Assembly: GCA_021502835.1 (NCBI GenBank)
Contig: JAKFGP010000003.1
Location: forward strand, 83,501 to 147,500
Source of the DNA: Streptomyces thinghirensis
GTDB lineage: Bacteria > Actinomycetota > Actinomycetia > Streptomycetales > Streptomycetaceae
Length of the DNA: 64,000 nucleotides
Direction of reading: 5' to 3'
Shown here: positions 22,534 through 33,002 of the stretch, one piece after another
How positions within the stretch are numbered: the first letter of the stretch is position 1
Layout of the letters: the number at the start of each line of letters is the position of its first letter
Notes under the pieces: generated by a model
The model's database searches: none
Told to the model about the DNA's origin: nothing
Seen by the model: the letters and a program-made list of their open reading frames with translations, nothing else
Translations under genes and position numbers: made by a program

Positions 22534-22639
22534 GTCTCTATCTTTCGAGCCTAGGCGGCGCTCCTGTGTTAACCCGACCGCCCTTCCTAGTCGATCAAGT
22601 GGGCCCCCTGCCGATCAGATGAGTGCCGCTGGAGGTGCG

Positions 22640-23289
22640 ACGGGCGCCGACCCTCGAACGCCCGCCGGCCCGATCCTCCTCAGCGTGCGCTACGCCCCAG
22701 GAGTGGGCGACGCGTCCACCACCACACGGCCGTCCAGTGCCAGCACCGGAAGGGCAGCCGGGCCCCGGACGCCAGAGCCCGATCAGTTCTCGCCCTCGAA
22801 GTTGCCGGCGAACCGGGCGTCCCTGAAGGTGCGGTACCCGGCGAGGTCGACACCCGGCAGGGCCGGCCGGCCCGCCCCGGATACGTGGGGGCGCCGGTCT
22901 CGGGGCGGTATCCGGGCGCGGCGACCCGGACCTCGAGGCACGGCTCCGCCGCCGACCGCGATCGGGCGGCCAGAACCGTCCTGGTGCAGCCGGTCGACGT
23001 ACCGGACGAAGTAGCCGAGGCGGCCGGTGTCCGCCCCGGGCACGTCGACGACCATGCGGTCGAAGCACGCGTGGCGCCCGGCCCTGACGTCCTGTACGGG
23101 CGTCGTCGTGCCCGCGGCGCGGGTCTTGTCCCGGCTGCCCCCACCCGGTGGGGCACGCCGTGGTGTGCGCGGCGTTCCGTACGGTGCTCCGCGCGTCGGC
23201 GGCCGGGGCCGCGTCGGCCGCGACCGTGGCCATTCCAAGGCGGCGCCCGCGAGCAGGACCGCCATCCATGCTGATCTGCTTCGTCGCAT
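22640..23289 (-). CDS. Secreted AMIN-like-domain protein
   Basis: About 200 residues. Signal peptide MRRSRSAWMAVLLAGAALG, continuing across an indel as MATVAADAAPAADA. The mature part reads ACPTGWG, VRAGRHACFDRMVVDVPGAD, TGRLGYFVRYVDRLHQDGSG, VAAPGYRPETGAP, GVDLAGYRTFRDARFAGNFE, and ends near RVVVD. This pattern is the AMIN-like domain of actinobacterial secreted or lipoproteins of unknown role. ATG at 23289 with GGGGGGACACA before it. Stop uncertain within about 22640-22700. Confidence 0.7.
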
Positions 23290-23448
23290 TGTGTCCCCCC
23301 GGGGTGTGGATGTTCCGGTATTGGGTGGGACAAGCGAATTGACCGGAAGGTTGCACTGTCGGCGGGCCCGTCGGGAACGCCTCGGGGGACGAGGGGGCGA
23401 CGGGCCCGATCGAACTCGGTCGGCCCGGCGCCCGGCGTCGAACATGAT

Positions 23449-23940
23449 TTGCGCCCTGGGCGATCGGGTACGCGAGCCTGGACCGCCCCGTGCCGATCAT
23501 CGGGCGGGTCCACCACCGTCGCTACCAGGGATCTGCCGGCGGAAACACCCGCGAACGACAACTCCGTCTCGCCCGCCTCAGCGGGCGCTGGACGCGCTCG
23601 CCGAGAACACCGAGGACACGACGGCGCTCGACACACTCGCGAGCAGCGACGTCCTCGTCCCGGTACCCGACGACGCGAACGACCAGGACGCCGCCGACCC
23701 CGGGATGCTGGCACTGCCGGTGCTGGAACAGCAGGGCGGCCGCCAGGTGGTGCCTGTGTTCACCTCGGAGCTGGAGATGGCCGACCTGCTGCCGTACGTC
23801 TCCCGCTACCGCATGGTTGCTGGGCGCCCTCGCCGCGCAGTGGCCGGCCTATGACCTGTCCCTGTCCATCGACGCGGGCTCGGAGCACCGCCTCACGCTC
23901 ACGTCGGACGGCGTGCGTACCCTCCTGCCCCGTCCCTTGA
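23449..23940 (+). CDS. SseB-family protein
   Basis: About 140 residues. From about 23525 the reading gives LPAETPANDNSVSP, ALDALAENTEDTTALDTLAS, SDVLVPVPDDANDQDAADPG, QVVPVFTSELEMADLLPYVS, and VRTLL before the stop near 23940. This is the SseB N-terminal domain, widespread and of uncertain function in actinomycetes. An indel near 23575 shifts frame and another lies near 23818. True start unclear: the only in-frame ATG is at 23449, about 25 codons before the conserved part. Confidence 0.7.
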   Translation: MRPGRSGTRAWTAPCRSSGGSTTVATRDLPAETPANDNSVSPASAGAGRARREHRGHDGARHTREQRRPRPGTRRRERPGRRRPRDAGTAGAGTAGRPPGGACVHLGAGDGRPAAVRLPLPHGCWAPSPRSGRPMTCPCPSTRARSTASRSRRTACVPSCPVP

Positions 23941-23954
23941 GGGCCGGCCCGTCC

Positions 23955-24363
23955 CTAGGGGCGGGCGTCCTCCACGTCGCCGAGCATGCGGGCCGGTGCG
24001 GCCCGCTGCAGCGGCAGTACCTCGGTGTGCAGGTCCCGGCCGCCGCGCGTCAGGGTGACGTATATACCGCGGCGGTCCTCGGCGCACATCGAGCGCTCCA
24101 CCAGCCCGTCCTTCTCCAGCCGGGCGATGAGCCGGGACAGCGCGCTCTGGCTCAGGTGGACCCGGCCGACCAGGTTCTGCACCCGGCACTGGGCGCCCTC
24201 CTCGGGCGCCTCGGTCACCAGGAGGTCGAGCACCTCGAAGTCGCTCGCGCCCAGACCGTGCGGGTGCAGTACGGCGGTCGATCTCGCACATCGTGCGCGC
24301 GTGCACCGAGAGGATCTCCCGCCACCGCTCCTCGAGCCGCCTACCGGCCGTCTTGACTGCCAT
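23955..24363 (-). CDS. MarR-family transcriptional regulator
   Basis: About 137 residues, ATG at 24363. Starts MAVKTAGRRLEERWREILSV, and after an indel near 24275 reads SDFEVLDLLVTEAPEEG, CRVQNLVGRVHLSQSALSRL (recognition helix), IARLEKDGLVERSMCAEDRR (wing) and GIYVTLTRGGRDLHTEVLPL. Probably represses itself and a nearby gene. It ends against the SseB-like gene (convergent). Confidence 0.85.
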
Positions 24364-24400
24364 ACCTGCACGGTAACACCGAAGCGGACTGTTCCTGTCC

Positions 24401-24421
24401 GTGCAACTAGTGTGCGTGCAA
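24401..24421. promoter_or_regulatory. Candidate MarR operator with GTGCAA repeats
   Basis: GTGCAA at 24401-24406 and again at 24416-24421, 38 bases upstream of the MarR start. The 11-mer GTGCAACTAGT here also forms half of the perfect palindrome at 55761-55802. Likely a regulator site; whether MarR itself binds is inferred. Confidence 0.5.
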
Positions 24422-24458
24422 GGACCAGCGAGGGGTGCGGAGGGGCAGCGGGGCTCGT

Positions 24459-25480
24459 TCAGGCCGAGTCGCGCTTCACCAGCTCCGTCGGCAGGATCAC
24501 CGCCGGGTCGTCCCCGCCGATCTGGGCCAGCAGCACCCGGATCATCTCCGCGCTGATCCGGTCCCAGGGCTGCCGGATGGTGGTCAGCTCGGGACTGGCG
24601 GCGACCGCCGCGGGGGAGTCGTCGAAACCGCCCACCGCCACGTCCTCGGCACCCGCCGCGCCCGCCCGTTGCAGCGCCGCCAGCACCCCTGCGCCATCAG
24701 GTCGGACGCCACGAAGACGGCGTCCACGTCCGGCGCCTGCGCCAGCAGCCGCTCCGCCCCCGCCTCACCGCTGGCCCGGCTGTAGTCGCCGGAGACGACG
24801 AGCCGTTCGTCGACGCCGACGCCCGCCTCGCCGAGCACCTCCGGTACCCGGCCAGGCGCTCCACACCGCCGGGGGTGTCGAGCGGGCCGGTGACCACACC
24901 CACCCGCCGCCGCCCCAGCGACAGCAGATGGCGGACCATGTCCCGGGCGCCGTCCCGGTCGTCGGCGGCCACGTAACTCACCTTCGAACCCAGCCCGATC
25001 GGCTTGCCGCACGCCACCAGCGGCACACCCGCCGCGCGCAGCTCCTCGGCGACCGGGTCCCCGGAGTGACTGGAGACCAGCAGCACGCCGTCGACGTGCC
25101 CCGCCGTGATGTACCGCGTTATGCGCCGCCGCTCGTCCTCCGTACCGGCCAGCATCAGCAGCAGCGGAACGTCGTGCGCGGCCAGCGCCTGGGTGCAGCC
25201 GCGCAGCAGGACGTTGAAGTTGGGTCCTCGAAGAAGCGCTCCTGCGGCTCGGTGAGCAGGAAGCCCACCGAGTCCGACCGCCCGGTGATCAGCGACCTGG
25301 GTGCCGGTTGACGACGTAACCGGTCTTGCGGATGGCCGCGTTGACGGACTCCTGCGCGGCCGGACTGACGTAGTGCCCGCCGTTGAGCACCCGTGACACC
25401 GTGCCCGCGACACTCCGCCTCGCGCGCCACGTCGTGGATCGTGGGCGGTCGGCGCCGGCCCCCGTGTTGCTCATGGTCAT
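24459..25480 (-). CDS. LacI-family repressor of the galactan locus
   Basis: About 340 residues. N-terminal helix-turn-helix: IHDVARE (indel near 25410), SRGTVSRVLNGGHYVSPAAQ, AAIRKTGYVVNRHARSL; then the periplasmic-binding fold: SDSVGFLLTEPQERFFEDP, GVLLVSSHSGDPVAEELRAA, YVAADDRDGARDMVRHLLSL, AVFVASDLMAQG, VGGFDDSPAAVAASPELTTI, and AVILPTELVKRDSA at the end. Start ATG at 25480 overlaps the stop of the permease gene (ATGA). Co-transcription with the transporter and the palindrome at 28691 suggest it represses both divergent arms; effector probably a galacto-oligosaccharide. Confidence 0.9.
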
Positions 25481-26392
25481 GACTTTACGGCCCCGGAGAG
25501 CAGGTCGAGGCTCCAGAACCGCTGGACGACCAGGAAGAGGGCGACGAGCGGGAGTACCGCGAGGAAGGCGCCGGTGATGACGCAGTGTGAAGAGCGCGGG
25601 TGTGTTCGCGCCCTGCTCCAGCAGCGTCCAGACCGAGGCGTGATCGGGAACTTCTCGTCGTCGCTGAGCATGATGTAGGGCAGCAGGAAGTTGTTCCACA
25701 CGGCCACGAACTGGAACAGGAACACCGTCACCAGTCCCGGCACCATCATCGGCAGCGCGACCCGGGTGAAGATCCGCCACTCGCTCGCCCCGTCCACTCC
25801 GCCCGGCCTCCACCACGTCGGCGGGCACGCGCGGCCGCCGGCGGCGTAGATGCGCGCCAGGTAGACGCCGTAGGGGAGAGGATCTGGGGGAGCAGCACGG
25901 CTCAGGTACGAGTCCGTCAGGTTCGCCTCGGCCAGCAGCAGGTACTGCGGCACGGCGAGGATCACCGGCGGCATCAGCACCCCGCCAGCAGCACGTTGAA
26001 CAGCGTCTCCCGGCCGCGGAAGCGGTACGTCGCCAGCGCGTAGCCGCTGAACGCCGACACGACCGTGGACAGCAGGGCGCCGAGACCGGCGTAGAGGGCC
26101 GAGTTGGTCATCCACTGCCAGTAGACGCCGTCCCGGTAGGCGCTCAGGTCGCTCACGTTGTCGGCGAAGTTCCGTGCCCGGCAGGAAGGTGAAGGTGGAG
26201 AACAGTTCGCTGCCCGACTTGGTGGCCGCGATGACCACCCAGGCCACCGGCAGCAGGCGAGTAGACCGCGCCGAGCAGCAGTGTGAGCGTCGGGACCGGC
26301 GCGATGCGGCGGCGCCGCGCGGCGGGCCCTGCGCCGCTGCCGGGCGTGGTGCCCGCCGCCGGCCGCGCCTTGCGTACGGCAAGAGAACTCAT
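25477..26392 (-). CDS. Carbohydrate ABC transporter permease (MalG/GanQ type)
   Basis: About 300 residues with six membrane helices: TLTLLLGAVYSLLPVAWVVI, FADNVSDLSAYRDGVYWQWM, SALYAGLGALLSTVVSAFSG, GVLMPPVILAVPQYLLLAEA, the EAA loop EAGRVDGASEWRIFTRVALP, and VPGLVTVFLFQFVAVWNNFL. ATG at 26392 with AGGAGG before it. Ends in GAVKS overlapping the LacI start. Indels at several places. Second permease of a galactan-derived oligosaccharide importer. Confidence 0.9.
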
Positions 26393-27318
26393 CGTGCTGC
26401 CTCCTGCTTGTTGCGTGACGGTTCGCTGCCCGCAGAAAGCCGAAGGACAGCACCAGGGTGACGAGCGCGATGATCGCCGCCTGGGCGGCAGCGGCGTGGA
26501 TGTCACCCTTGCCGAAGGCGTCCTGGTACACCTTCATCAGCGGACTCCAGGTGGTGGACACGGAGTTGGTGAGCGGTTTGAGGGTGGTCGGCTCGTTGAA
26601 CACCTGGAGCGTGGCGATGATCGAGAAGAAGAACGTCAGCACCAGCGACGGCGCCACCATCGGGATCTTGATCCGCAGCGCGATCTGCAGCGGGAGGCGC
26701 CGTCCAGCTTCGCCGCCTCGTACACCTCGGCCGGGATGGCCCGCAGCGAGGTGTAGATGACGATCATGTTGAAGCCGGTGCCGCCCCAGACCGCGATGTT
26801 CGCCAGCGCGAGGTAGAGCGGACCGCCGTCCAGCAGGTCCGGCTGCGGCAGACCGAGCCGGTCGAGCACGAAGTAGAAGGGGCTGACGTCCGGCAGGTAC
26901 AGGAAGCCCACAGCAGTGCCGCCACCACGCCGGGAATGGCGTACGGCAGGAAGATCGCGAGCCGGGTGACCGGGGTGAACCGCACTTTCTCGGAGTCGAG
27001 CATCAGGGCGAACAGCAGGGCGAGGCCCAGCATCACCGGCACCACGACGCAGCCGTAGCCCAGGACGCGCAGCGCCCCGTCCAGCAGCTCGCTGTCGGTG
27101 AGGGCGTCGGTGTAGTTCTGGAGACCGGCCCACACCTCCTCGCGCGCCCCGGCGCCCAGTCCGAGCCCGGAGACCTCGACCTTGCGGAAGCTGAGGTAGA
27201 CGGCGTAGCCGATGGGCAGCGCGAAGAAGAGCAGGAACAGGGCGATCGCGGGGATCAGGAAGGCATACGGGGCGCCCTTGATCCCGTACGGCCTCCGGCG
27301 TGCCGTCGTCCTGGTCAC
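26389..27318 (-). CDS. Carbohydrate ABC transporter permease (MalF/GanP type)
   Basis: About 310 residues. GTG start at 27318 overlapping the binding-protein stop. Helices: YAFLIPAIALFLLFFALPIG, GYGCVVVPVMLGLALLFALM, AIFLPYAIPGVVAALLW, then WGGTGFNMIVIYTSLRAIPA and the EAA loop EVYEAAKLDGAS, and VLTFFFSIIATLQVFNEPTT. The end is taken at an ATGA overlap with the next permease (reading NRNKQEAAR), which needs one indel; otherwise it runs on. Pairs with the MalG-type protein. Confidence 0.9.
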
Positions 27319-28637
27319 CGGGCGACCTCGAAGCCCTGCTTCTTCAGGTCGGCGACCGTCTCCTCCTGCATGGTGCCCAGGGCGGCGGTGAAGTCCGACT
27401 TGTTCTTCGCGGCGGCGCCGAACGCGTCCTTGAAGGCCGTGTAGGCGACGTTGACGTTGGGGCCCCAGGCCGAGGGCGCCGTCGTCTTCGCGATGGCGGC
27501 GGCCTTGGTGTAGAAGTCCGGCTGGTTGGCGAAGAACGCCGGCGGGTTGGAGAAGGCACCGCTGAGCTGGGCGGAGGTGGAGGCCGGGTAGATGCCTCCC
27601 TCCGGCTGGCCAGGGCGCTGAGCGCGTCGCCGTCGGTGTTCAGCCACTCGGCGAACTCGGCGGCGGCGTCCTTGCGCTCGGAGTCGGTGGTGACGCCGGT
27701 GGAGGAGCCGCCCCAGCTGCCGGTGCGGTTCTCGCTGTCGGACCACTGGGGGAGCGGGGCCATGGCCCACTTGCCCTTGGTGTCGGGCGCGGCCGTGGTC
27801 AGCGTGCCGGGCGCCCACACGGCGCTGACCCAGGCGATCTGCTTGCCGGTGTTGAGCGCCTTGTTCCAGGCCGGGGTGTACATCGGCTGGTTGTCGACGG
27901 CGCCCTCCTCGACGAGGCCGCCCCAGAAGTCGGCGACCTTCTTCGTCGCCCGCGTCGTCGATGCCGACCTTCCACTTGTCGCCTTCGGTCGTCCACCACT
28001 GGGCGCCCGCCTGCTGGGCCAGGCCCGCGAAGAGGCCGGAGTCGTTGGCGGAGAAGGTGGTGAGGTCCTTGTCGGGCGCCGCCTTCTTCAGCTCGCGCGC
28101 GGTCTCGGCGAACTCGTCCCAGGTGGCCGGGACCTTCAGGTCGTACTTCTTGAACAGGTCCTCGCGGTAGTAGAACATCATCGGCCCGATGTCCTGCGGG
28201 ACGGCGTAGACGGCGTCCGTGCCCAGTGTGGTCTGCTGCCACACCCCCTCGGCGAACTTCCCCTTCACGTCACCGACCTCGCCCGATATGTCGGCGAGCG
28301 CGTCGTTGCTGACCAGGGTGGGCAGCGCCTGGTACTCGGCCTGCACCAGGTCGGGCCCCTGGCCGGCCTTGTGGGCGGTGAGGATCTTGGTGACCAGCGT
28401 GTCGCCGGACGCCTGCTTCTTCACCGTGACCGTGATCCGCTGCTCCTTGCCCGGCCCCCTGTTCCACAGGTCGACGACCTTGTCCATGCCGGGCGTCCAG
28501 GTCCAGTACGTCAGCGAGACCGGGCCCGACCGGGCGTCGCCGCCGTCGTCGGACGAGCCGCAGGCGGCGAGGGTGGTGGCCCCGAGGGCGACGGCGACGG
28601 CCGAGGTCACCAGGCGGCGGCGCTTCGTGTACGGCAT
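27315..28637 (-). CDS. Extracellular sugar-binding lipoprotein
   Basis: About 440 residues. Lipoprotein signal MPYTKRRRLVTSAVAVALGA with lipobox LAAC (Cys about residue 26), then SSDDGG linker. Mature protein: VSLTYWTWTPGMDKVVDLWN, ILTAHKAGQGPDLVQAEYQA, DIGPMMFYYREDLFKKYDLK, WVSAVWAPGTLTTAAPDTKG, SENRTGSWGGSSTGVTTDSE, EGGIYPASTSAQLSGAFSNP. Solute-binding family 1 (MalE-like). Indels near 27610 and 27950. First gene of the importer operon, 185 bases from the divergent beta-galactosidase. Ligand presumably galactan oligosaccharides. Confidence 0.92.
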   Translation of the reverse strand: MPYTKRRRLVTSAVAVALGATTLAACGSSDDGGDARSGPVSLTYWTWTPGMDKVVDLWNRGPGKEQRITVTVKKQASGDTLVTKILTAHKAGQGPDLVQAEYQALPTLVSNDALADISGEVGDVKGKFAEGVWQQTTLGTDAVYAVPQDIGPMMFYYREDLFKKYDLKVPATWDEFAETARELKKAAPDKDLTTFSANDSGLFAGLAQQAGAQWWTTEGDKWKVGIDDAGDEEGRRLLGRPRRGGRRRQPADVHPGLEQGAQHRQADRLGQRRVGARHADHGRARHQGQVGHGPAPPVVRQREPHRQLGRLLHRRHHRLRAQGRRRRVRRVAEHRRRRAQRPGQPEGGIYPASTSAQLSGAFSNPPAFFANQPDFYTKAAAIAKTTAPSAWGPNVNVAYTAFKDAFGAAAKNKSDFTAALGTMQEETVADLKKQGFEVAR

Positions 28638-28690
28638 GGAACTCTCCCCTGACCTGCGGTCTCCGCCTGCTGCGAAGACCTGCCATGCTT

Positions 28691-28706
28691 CTGTGAGCGT
28701 TCACAG
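28691..28706. promoter_or_regulatory. Perfect LacI-type operator
   Basis: CTGTGAGCGTTCACAG is a perfect 6-4-6 palindrome located between the divergent transporter operon (start 28637) and the GH42 gene (start 28822). The TGTGA-n6-TCACA form is typical of LacI-family operators in actinomycetes. Best candidate target of the LacI protein encoded at 24459-25480. Confidence 0.8.
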
Positions 28707-28821
28707 TAGAGAAACATCCCGGACACTTGTCAATGGTTGTTGCTGTGCGGTTATGTTGGGCTCGCACCGTCGACAGTGTGTGTGCACGTTCCCAATTGAT
28801 CGACACATCGGGAGACCATCC

Positions 28822-30870
28822 ATGCCGGATACCACCCCCAGGGGCCTGGCCGGGCTCGCCTTCGGCGGGGGACTACAACCCCGAGCAGTGGCCGGAGGAG
28901 ACCTGGCAGGAGGACGTCCGGCTGATGCGCGAGGCCGGCGTGACGATGGTGAGCGCCGGGATCTTCTCCTGGGCGCTGCTGGAACCCGCCCCCGGCACCT
29001 ACGACTTCGGCTGGCTGGACCGCCTTCTCGACCTGCTGCACGACAACGGCATCCGCGCCGACCTCGGCACGCCCACCGTCGCCCCGCCCGCCTGGTTCTA
29101 CCGGGCCCACCCCGAGGCGCTGCCCGAGACCGCCGAGGGAGTGCGGTACGAGTTCGGCTCCCGGGGCGCCATCTGTCACAGCAACACCGACTACCGCGCC
29201 GCCGCCGCGAACATCACCACCAGGCTCGCCGAGCGCTACGGCGCCCACCCGGCCCTCGCGCTCTGGCACGTCCCACAACGAGTACGGCGTCCCCGTCTCC
29301 GCCTGCTACTGCGACTCCTGCGCCGCGCACTTCCGCCGCTGGCTGGCGACGACGTACGGCACCGTCGACGCCGTCAACGAGGCCTGGGGCACCGCCTTCT
29401 GGGGCCAGCGCTACGCGGACCTCGACCAGATCAACCCGCCGCGCACGACCCCGACGGTGGGCAACCCGGCCCAGGCGCTGGACTACAAGCGCTTCGCCGA
29501 CGCCACCATGCGCGAGAACTTCCGCGCCGAGCGGGACATCCTGCACCGCCTCTCACCCGGCGTCCCGGTCACCACCAACTTCATGACCGCGCTCAGCCAG
29601 TGCGACTCCGTCGACTACTGGGCCTGGGGCCGCGAGGTCGACCTCGTCACCAACGACCACTACCTGATCACCGACGGCCGCCGCACCCACGTCAACCTCG
29701 CCATGGCCGCCGACCTCACCCGCTCCGTCGCGGGCGGCGCACCGTGGCTGCTGCTCGAACACTCCACCTCGGGCGTCCAACTGGCAGCCCCGCAACCCCG
29801 CCAAGGCCCCCGGCCAGATGGCCCGCAACTCCCTCGCCCACGTGGCCCGCGGCTCCGAGGGCGCCATGTTCTTCCAGTGGCGGCAGTCGAGGCAGCGGCG
29901 CCGAGAAGTTCCACTCGGCGATGCTGCCGCACGGCGGAACCGGGACACGCGTCTGGCGCGAGGTGACCGAACTGGGCGCCTCGATCGGCTCACTGGCCCC
30001 CGTCCGCGGTACCCGCACCGAAGGCGACGCGGCCATGGTCTGGGACTGGCAGTCCTGGTGGGCGCAGAACCTCCAGTGGCGTCCCAGCGAAGACCACGAC
30101 CCCGCGAACGCGCCGACGCCTTCTACGAAGCCCTGTACGACCGCCACCTGACCGTCGACTTCGCCCACCCGGAAGCCGACTTGTCGGCCTATCCACTTGT
30201 CGTCGTCCCCGCGCTGTACCTCGCGACCGAGGCGGCCGGGGAACAACCTCCGCGAGTACGTCGAGAACGGCGGGCACCCTTGTCGTCTCGTACTTCTCCG
30301 GCATCGTCGACGAGCACGACGCCGTCCACGAGGGCCCCTACCCGGGCGCGCTCGGGGACGTGCTGGGCCTCACCGTGGAGGAGTTCTCACCCCTGCTCGC
30401 GGGCGAGCGGGTCGGCTCACCGGCCCGGACGGCTCCGGGTGGAGCGGCGACGTGTGGACGGAGTTCGTCGTGCCGCGCGGCGCCGAGCCGGTGTGGACGT
30501 ACACCGACGGCCTCACCGCGGGCCACCCGGCCGTCACCCGCCACCGCCTCGGCGAGGGCACCGCCTGGTATTGCTCCACCCGCCTCGGCCCCGAAGGCCT
30601 GGACGCCGTCCTCGGCCGGGCGGCCGAGGACGCGCGTATCAGCCCCCGCGCCGACCTGCCCCGAGACGTCGAAGTAGGCGCCGCACCGGCGAGTCGGGCA
30701 CCTACCTGTTCGCGATCAACCACACCGCCTCGGACGCCAAGGTGCCGCTGGACGCGCACGGCACCGAACTGCTCACCGGGGCGCGCGCCGCGGGCCGCCT
30801 CCCGGTCCCGGCCGGCGCCGTGCGGATCGTACGGCTCGACACCCCCAGCCCCGGTTCTCGCTGTTCTCCG
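28822..30870 (+). CDS. Beta-galactosidase, GH42
   Basis: About 680 residues. Opens MPDTTPRGLAG, then (indel near 28870) DYNPEQWPEETWQEDVRLMR, the start of the GH42 barrel. FSWALLEPAPGTYDFGWLDR, LGTPTVAPPAWFYRAHPEAL. The catalytic acid/base lies in HNEYGVPVSACYCDSC (Glu after HN) with the zinc-type cysteines after it. The nucleophile is in APWLLLEHSTSGV (Glu). C-terminal domain ends near GAVRIVRLDT. Several indels; exact stop uncertain (30845-30890). Removes terminal beta-galactose from imported galacto-oligosaccharides; no signal peptide, so intracellular. Confidence 0.9.
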
Positions 30871-30903
30871 CCCCATCCCCCAGTCGAAGGGACCACGGAC
30901 GAC

Positions 30904-32481
30904 GATGTTCCATCCCAGACGCACTCTCAAGCCCCGACGCACTCTAGGCCCTGCTGCCGCTCCTCGTGGCCGGGCTCGCCCTCACCGCCCTGCCGGCCCA
31001 GACCGCCCATGCGGCGAGCACCCTCACCAACGGCGGCTTCGAGACCGACGCCGGCGGTGCGGCCACGCCCGCCGGCTGGTCCGAGTACGGCTCGACCGGC
31101 GCTCCGTACACCGAGGCCGGCGGCCACGGCGGCGGCAACCGCCTGAGCCACTGGTCCTCGTCCGCGTACAAGGTCGAGACGTGCCAGTACCTCTCCGGGC
31201 TGGCCGACGGCAGCCTACCGGCTGACCGCCTGGGTCCGCTCGGGAGGCGGCCAGAACGCCGCCTGGATAGCCCTGAAGAACTGCGGCGGTGCCGAGCAGC
31301 GCACCGACCTTCCGGTATCCACCGCTGGGTGGATCCGGATCGTCGTGCCGGTCAATGTGACTGCCAACCAGTGCACCATCAGCATCAACAGTGACGCGAA
31401 CGCCGGCAACTGGATCAATGTCGACGACCTGACCTTCACGCCGGGCACGGCCTCGGACTGCCGGTCAAGGGGCCGACGTCTCCTCCCTCGCCAAGAGCGA
31501 GGCCGGGGGCGGGACCTATCGGACGAGTTCGGGATCGCCGGGCGACGCGCTCGGCATCCTGAAGTCCGCCGGCATGAACTACGCCCGCCTCAAGGTCTGG
31601 GTGAACCCGGCCGACGGCTGCAACGACAAGGCGCGCGTCCTGGCGACCGCCAAGCGCGTCAAGGACCGGGGCATGAAGCTGCTGGTCGACTTCCACTACT
31701 CGGACACCTGGGCCGACCCGGGCGCCCAGAGCAAACCCGCCGCCTGGGCCGGCCACTCGTACGGCCGGCTGAAGGCGGACGTGTACGACTACACCCACGA
31801 CGTACTCGACGCGCTCAAGGCGCAGGGCACCGGCGCCGACATGGTGCAGGTCGGCAACGAGATCAACGGCGGCATGCTGTGGGACGAGGGCTCCACGGAC
31901 AACTGGACGCAGCTCGCCGGGTTGATCAACAGTGGATACGACGCGGTCAAGAGCGTCGACGCGGCCACCCCCGTCGCGCTGCACCTGGCCAAGGGCGGCG
32001 ACCTGGCGGGCACCCGCTGGTGGTTCGACAACGCCGTCGCGCACGGCGTCCGGTTCGACGCCATCGGCCTGTCGTACTACGGCTACTGGCACGGCCCGCT
32101 GTCCGACTTCCAGACCACCCTGGACGACGCGGCCGCCCGCTACGGCAAGCCGGTCTTCGTCGCCGAGACGGCCTACCCGTTCGGCTGGACAGCGAGGACG
32201 CGCACGAGAACATCATCGACGTCGCCGGCGAGCTGGTCCCCGGCTACCCGGCGACCCCGGCCGGGCAGACGGCGTGGATGAACACCGTGGCGGACATCGT
32301 GGCGGCCGTCCCGAACGGCCGCGGCCTCGGCGTCTTCTACTGGGAGGCGACCTGGACCGCCGTCGACGGCAACGGCTGGGACCCCACCGACCCGTCCTCC
32401 GGCAACGGCTGGGAGAACCAGGCCCTGTTCGGCTACGACGACAGGGCGCTGCCGGCCATGGCGTGGTTCCGTCACCGCTGA
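30904..32481 (+). CDS. Secreted arabinogalactan endo-beta-1,4-galactanase, GH53
   Basis: About 525 residues. Signal peptide MFHPRRTLKPRRTL, then (indel near 30948) LLPLLVAGLALTALPAQTAH-type hydrophobic core, cleavage near HAA. An N-terminal CBM61-like galactan-binding module follows (ASTLTNGGFETDAGGAATPA to GNWINVDDLTFTP). The GH53 barrel: MNYARLKVWVNPADGCNDKA, MKLLVDFHYSDTWADPG, acid/base Glu in VQVGNEINGGMLWDEG, nucleophile Glu in KPVFVAETAYPFGWT. Ends YDDRALPAMAWFRHR. It cuts pectic type I galactan outside the cell, feeding the transporter and the GH42 enzyme next door. Confidence 0.93.
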
Positions 32482-32628
32482 CACCTTCCGCACCGTCCGG
32501 CACACCTCCCGTGCCGGACGGGACGGCCCGGTACCGGACAAGGCGCCGGAGTCCCGGACAGTGGGGCCCCGGCTGCGGGACAGTGGGAAGGAAACGGTAC
32601 GGGCGGGCCCGGACGGAGGGAGGACGAG

Positions 32629-32916
32629 ATGCTGAGGACCCCCGTGCACGGCACGCGTCTCGACATCCTGGAGTGGCTCAAGGATCCGGCCGCCCACTTC
32701 CCGCCCGAGCACCACGCGGACGTCGTCGCGCACGGCGTCCGCGTCGAACTCGTCGCCGCGAAGCTCGGCGTGTCCCGCCGGGCGGCCGGGACCCACCTCG
32801 ACCTGCTCGCGAGCATCGGCCTGCTCCGCACCGGCGGAATCCGCGGCCGGACGTACTACCGGCGCGACGAGGTGCGGATCGCCGAGGTGGCGCGGATGTT
32901 CGAGAAGGGCTGGTAG
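32629..32916 (+). CDS. ArsR-like winged-helix regulator
   Basis: Intact, 95 residues: TRLDILEWLKDPAAHFPPEH, VRVELVAAKLGVSRRAAGTH (recognition helix), LDLLASIGLLRTGGIRGRTY, RRDEVRIAEVARMFEKGW. Compact ArsR-type fold without an obvious metal-binding Cys pair. It stands between the galactanase gene and the fluoride riboswitch; the 147 bases after galactanase contain short CCGGACA repeats (about 32500-32585), possibly its operator. Confidence 0.8.
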   Translation: MLRTPVHGTRLDILEWLKDPAAHFPPEHHADVVAHGVRVELVAAKLGVSRRAAGTHLDLLASIGLLRTGGIRGRTYYRRDEVRIAEVARMFEKGW

Positions 32917-33002
32917 ACCGGCGGCCGCGCGGCGCCGACGAGTGACCCGGGGCCGCGCCGGCGTTAGGCTGACCCCAGCCGCGGCCCCGGTGCGCGCGGC
33001 GC

